This document shows, piece after piece, positions 61,875 through 64,000 of a stretch of 64,000 nucleotides of DNA. The stretch's first letter is position 1. Each line of letters opens with the position of its first letter. The translations under genes were made by a program, and so were the position numbers. Location of the stretch: assembly GCF_000738005.1 (NCBI RefSeq), contig NZ_JHAL01000002.1:368633-432632 (forward strand). Direction: 5' to 3'. This stretch comes from Bifidobacterium crudilactis (GTDB lineage Bacteria > Actinomycetota > Actinomycetes > Actinomycetales > Bifidobacteriaceae). The notes below the pieces were generated by a model, which saw nothing but the letters and a program-made list of their open reading frames with translations, was not told the DNA's origin and made no database searches.

Positions 61875-62405
61875 CTAGAACGCGCAGTTGAGCGCACGCC
61901 TGAATTCGGCATCCTTGGAGTAAATGACGCATTTATCCCGATACTGCTTGGAAATCGCTCTGTATCGTTGTGCGCGTTCACGTGAGCGACCTTTCCACAT
62001 CAGCCAGATCAGGAATTCGGCATCTAGTTTTTCGGGGCAACCCTCGGTCATATCCGGTCTGCTGGTGTTACGGTATGCCAGCCATCTGCGTATCGCCCTG
62101 CACAGGCATGTCAAACGATTCATATCGAGAATCACGATGGCGTCGGCGTCTTCCAAACGCCGCTCGAATGCCATGCCCGGATAGTTGCCCTCGATGACCC
62201 ACGTGTCATGCAGGGTGAGGAAATCGTTGACGATGCTTGCGGCCTTTTGACTGTCGCGTTCGACCCAGCCCGGAAGCCAGTGAACCTGGTCCAGATGAAT
62301 AGATGGCAGTGAGCGGGATGACGCCAAGTGAGTTGCCAGAGTTGACTTGCCTGACCCGCTGTATCCCAGAATCGCTATCCGACGGGCATGGTCAAGTACG
62401 CTCAT
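61875..62405 (-). CDS. P-loop kinase of the adenylate kinase/FlaR (topology modulation) type
   Basis: 176 residues from the ATG at 62405 (MSVLDHARRIAILGYSGSGK). Walker A GYSGSGKST is followed by IHLDQVHWLPGWVERDSQ, WVIEGNYPGMAFERRLEDAD and ILDMNRLTCLCRAIRRW. This pattern is that of the family annotated DNA topology modulation protein or adenylate kinase-like. The real substrate is unknown. The frame can extend 8 codons upstream without support. It precedes a GNAT gene on the other strand. Confidence 0.85.
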   Translation of the reverse strand: MSVLDHARRIAILGYSGSGKSTLATHLASSRSLPSIHLDQVHWLPGWVERDSQKAASIVNDFLTLHDTWVIEGNYPGMAFERRLEDADAIVILDMNRLTCLCRAIRRWLAYRNTSRPDMTEGCPEKLDAEFLIWLMWKGRSRERAQRYRAISKQYRDKCVIYSKDAEFRRALNCAF

Positions 62406-62534
62406 GATTTCAGCGTAGCAACATGGCATCCCCTCCCGGGTTCACTGGTGGGGTAGGGGGGTTGCACATATCTTCCTGAATGTCCGTGCGAATGGTTTGC
62501 AAGCGGTCTGCGGCTGGATGCTAGGCTTCATTCC

Positions 62535-62999
62535 ATGACACAACACCAGCCGGATGATGCTTTGAGATTCGCGCCCATCGACCATACGAACTTCTCACAG
62601 GTTCTTGAACTCAAACGCCCCGAGTCGGAAGACTATGTGGCTCCTGTAGTGCTTTCTCTGGCAGAAGCGTGGCTGTATCGAGATGAGCAGATTATCAGAC
62701 CTTTCGCGGTCTATGTCGGTGAGCAACTCGTCGCATTCGTCATGACCAGCGAAGAACAGGGAACCAGGGTCCTGGATATATGGAGAATCCTGATTCCGGA
62801 GGAACACGTCAATAAGGGCTATGGCACGAGGATTATGGAAACCATGATTGCGAACGCCCGAGAGTCGAAGGAATACGATGCGCTGCAACTCTCGTATGTT
62901 CCCGGCAACGACTTGGCCGAGCATGTGTACAGGAAGGTAGGCTTCAAGGCAACCGGAGTCATAGATGACGGTGAAATCGTCATGCGCATGGATTTGTAA
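62535..62999 (+). CDS. GNAT-family N-acetyltransferase
   Basis: 154 residues. The acetyl-CoA fold is shown by AFVMTSEEQGTRVLDIWRIL, then IPEEHVNKGYGTRIMETMIA (the Q/RxxGxG/A loop as NKGYGT) and LAEHVYRKVGFKATGVIDDG. The N-terminal RFAPIDHTNFSQVLELKR and VAPVVLSLAEAWLY match spermidine-acetyltransferase-like (PaiA/BltD type) members, but the substrate is uncertain. It converges with the SRAP gene. Confidence 0.87.
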   Translation: MTQHQPDDALRFAPIDHTNFSQVLELKRPESEDYVAPVVLSLAEAWLYRDEQIIRPFAVYVGEQLVAFVMTSEEQGTRVLDIWRILIPEEHVNKGYGTRIMETMIANARESKEYDALQLSYVPGNDLAEHVYRKVGFKATGVIDDGEIVMRMDL

Positions 63000-63059
63000 G
63001 AGATGGATGATGGTGTGCCTCCGCCACATGGCTGAGGGGTGTTCCGAGCGGGAGACTCG

Positions 63060-63758
63060 CTAATCATCGTTTTCCGGCGACAGCAGGAGTTGGTTCTGCG
63101 AGTCGTCCGGCACTGTCAGCTTTTTGCCGTCACCCTTGAGAGCTTTGACCTGCCAGGACGATAGGCGTGCTGATGCCGCGGCTCCCTTTGCGGATACCAA
63201 TGGAATGATGTCCTGGGCCTTGGTGTCACGGTCGAGCCAAGGCTGAATCATCTCCGTTGCCACAAGCACCGGCATCCTATGATGCACGGCTGCGGCTGCT
63301 CCGGTAGATTCGCGAGTAAGGATGGTTGCGGTCAATGCCCACGTTTGGCGCTCGTCTGCTCGCCACCATGTGAATAGTCCCGCAATCGAGAGCGGTACGG
63401 CATCCGGATTGGTGAAGTAGTGAGGATGTTTCTTCGCGTCCCACTCGTAATATCCGCTTGCCGGAATGATGCAGCGTTGGGTTTCTGCGGAGCGGGAGAA
63501 GGTCTTTTTGTCGAGGATGCTTTCTATTCGGGCATTGTGCGTCGGATAGGTGAGTTGCGGTGTCTTCGACCAGGTTGGAATCAGGTTCCACTGAGCCGGG
63601 GCAATGTGCCGCAGTCCGTCCCTGCCGTCCAGCACGGTGGTGATGCGACTTGCGGGTGCGATGTTCCATGATGGGTCGGGGAGCTCGCCGTTGACGACTG
63701 CCGAATAGTATTCGACCAATTCGTCAACGGGAATATCATTCGCAAAACGTCCGCACAT
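63060..63758 (-). CDS. SRAP domain protein (YedK/HMCES family)
   Basis: 232 residues from the ATG at 63758 (MCGRFAND). I chose this start because Cys2, exposed after Met removal, is the nucleophile that forms the DNA-protein crosslink at abasic sites; the longer frame to 63920 would bury it. Family motifs: PSWNIAPASRITTVL, YPTHNARIESILDKKTF, CIIPASGYYEWD and VHHRMPVLV (catalytic His). It protects abasic sites in single-stranded DNA. The region 63759-64000 beyond it has no gene. Confidence 0.92.
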   Translation of the reverse strand: MCGRFANDIPVDELVEYYSAVVNGELPDPSWNIAPASRITTVLDGRDGLRHIAPAQWNLIPTWSKTPQLTYPTHNARIESILDKKTFSRSAETQRCIIPASGYYEWDAKKHPHYFTNPDAVPLSIAGLFTWWRADERQTWALTATILTRESTGAAAAVHHRMPVLVATEMIQPWLDRDTKAQDIIPLVSAKGAAASARLSSWQVKALKGDGKKLTVPDDSQNQLLLSPENDD

Positions 63759-64000
63759 AACAGTCAGCCTATAGGTATTCCTCGCATTCCGCCGTTGGCA
63801 ACCCCCTGAAATGGCAAGGCGCCGCCCCAATGCGCAGGCGGCGGACGTTCGGAATATGGCAGGAATGTTCCACGACGCGAACTCTCGAATGACATCCTCT
63901 GCCAGATTAAATACATACATACTGTAATATGTTGACCATCATGTTCATTGCATGTCTTTCCCGCTGATTCAGGGCGTTTCGTCTGATTGATGCCGGTCGC

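Noticed and set aside
1..64000. CRISPR array or rRNA genes
   Set aside because: No regular spacer-repeat pattern of CRISPR type and no rRNA-like stretches were seen; the tandem repeats found are contiguous without spacers.

Overview
The window reads as chromosome of a high-GC Gram-positive actinobacterium, most likely a Bifidobacteriaceae member (probably Bifidobacterium). The reasons are the clustered purine genes with a PurT-type transformylase, the GC-rich codon use, the GGAGG ribosome binding sites and the familiar bifidobacterial housekeeping genes. This is inference from gene content; there is no 16S rRNA in the window.

Layout. (1) 1-9164, minus strand: a de novo purine run read purT-purC-purL-purF-purM-purD, with purD cut by the window edge. 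(2) 9351-13229: a class I aminotransferase, a low-specificity threonine aldolase and a GH13 glycosidase, with two unusual tandem repeats in gene upstream regions. (3) 13427-57209: a tRNA-His gene followed by a ~43.7 kb integrative and conjugative element (ICE). Its ends are marked by a 6-bp ACCCCA core, at the tRNA 3' end on the left and next to the displaced tRNA terminator on the right. (4) 57398-64000: ordinary chromosomal genes (alpha/beta hydrolase, small membrane proteins, MepB-like protein, Excalibur lipoprotein, FlaR-like kinase, GNAT, SRAP).

The ICE backbone on the minus strand runs from an ArdC-like protein at 35.6 kb down to a large serine recombinase at 13.5 kb. It carries a primase/polymerase, a DUF2637 protein, a ParB-like protein, a VirB8-like protein, a cell-wall hydrolase, two DUF6112 pilin-like proteins, a TrbL/VirB6-like protein, an SCO6880-type protein, a VirB4 ATPase, a VirD4/TraG coupling protein and an SSB. 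Many neighbours overlap by ATGA or TGATG, so they are probably translated as coupled units. The MobF relaxase/helicase TraA lies on the plus strand at 47.9-51.4 kb.

Four cargo blocks interrupt the backbone: an alpha/beta hydrolase with an AbrB regulator (25.2-27.0 kb, flanked by broken ICE gene ends); a VOC protein with a MarR regulator (29.5-30.4 kb); a six-gene putative defence operon (37.4-47.7 kb); and a large YobI-type membrane P-loop NTPase (51.9-55.7 kb). The defence operon holds an excisionase-type HTH protein, an SNF2-like helicase with a degenerate PLD-like N-terminus, a DUF4391 protein, a type III-like Mod methyltransferase, a type III-like Res nuclease-helicase and a DUF3644/HEPN-like protein.

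The two most unusual observations are the expanded type III-like defence operon and the architecture of the recombinase gene. If the two element ends are joined in silico at the ACCCCA core, the recombinase frame continues without a stop into the 146-codon HTH frame at the other end of the element. Integration would therefore split the recombinase gene and replace its C-terminal HTH region with ten residues encoded antisense to the tRNA.
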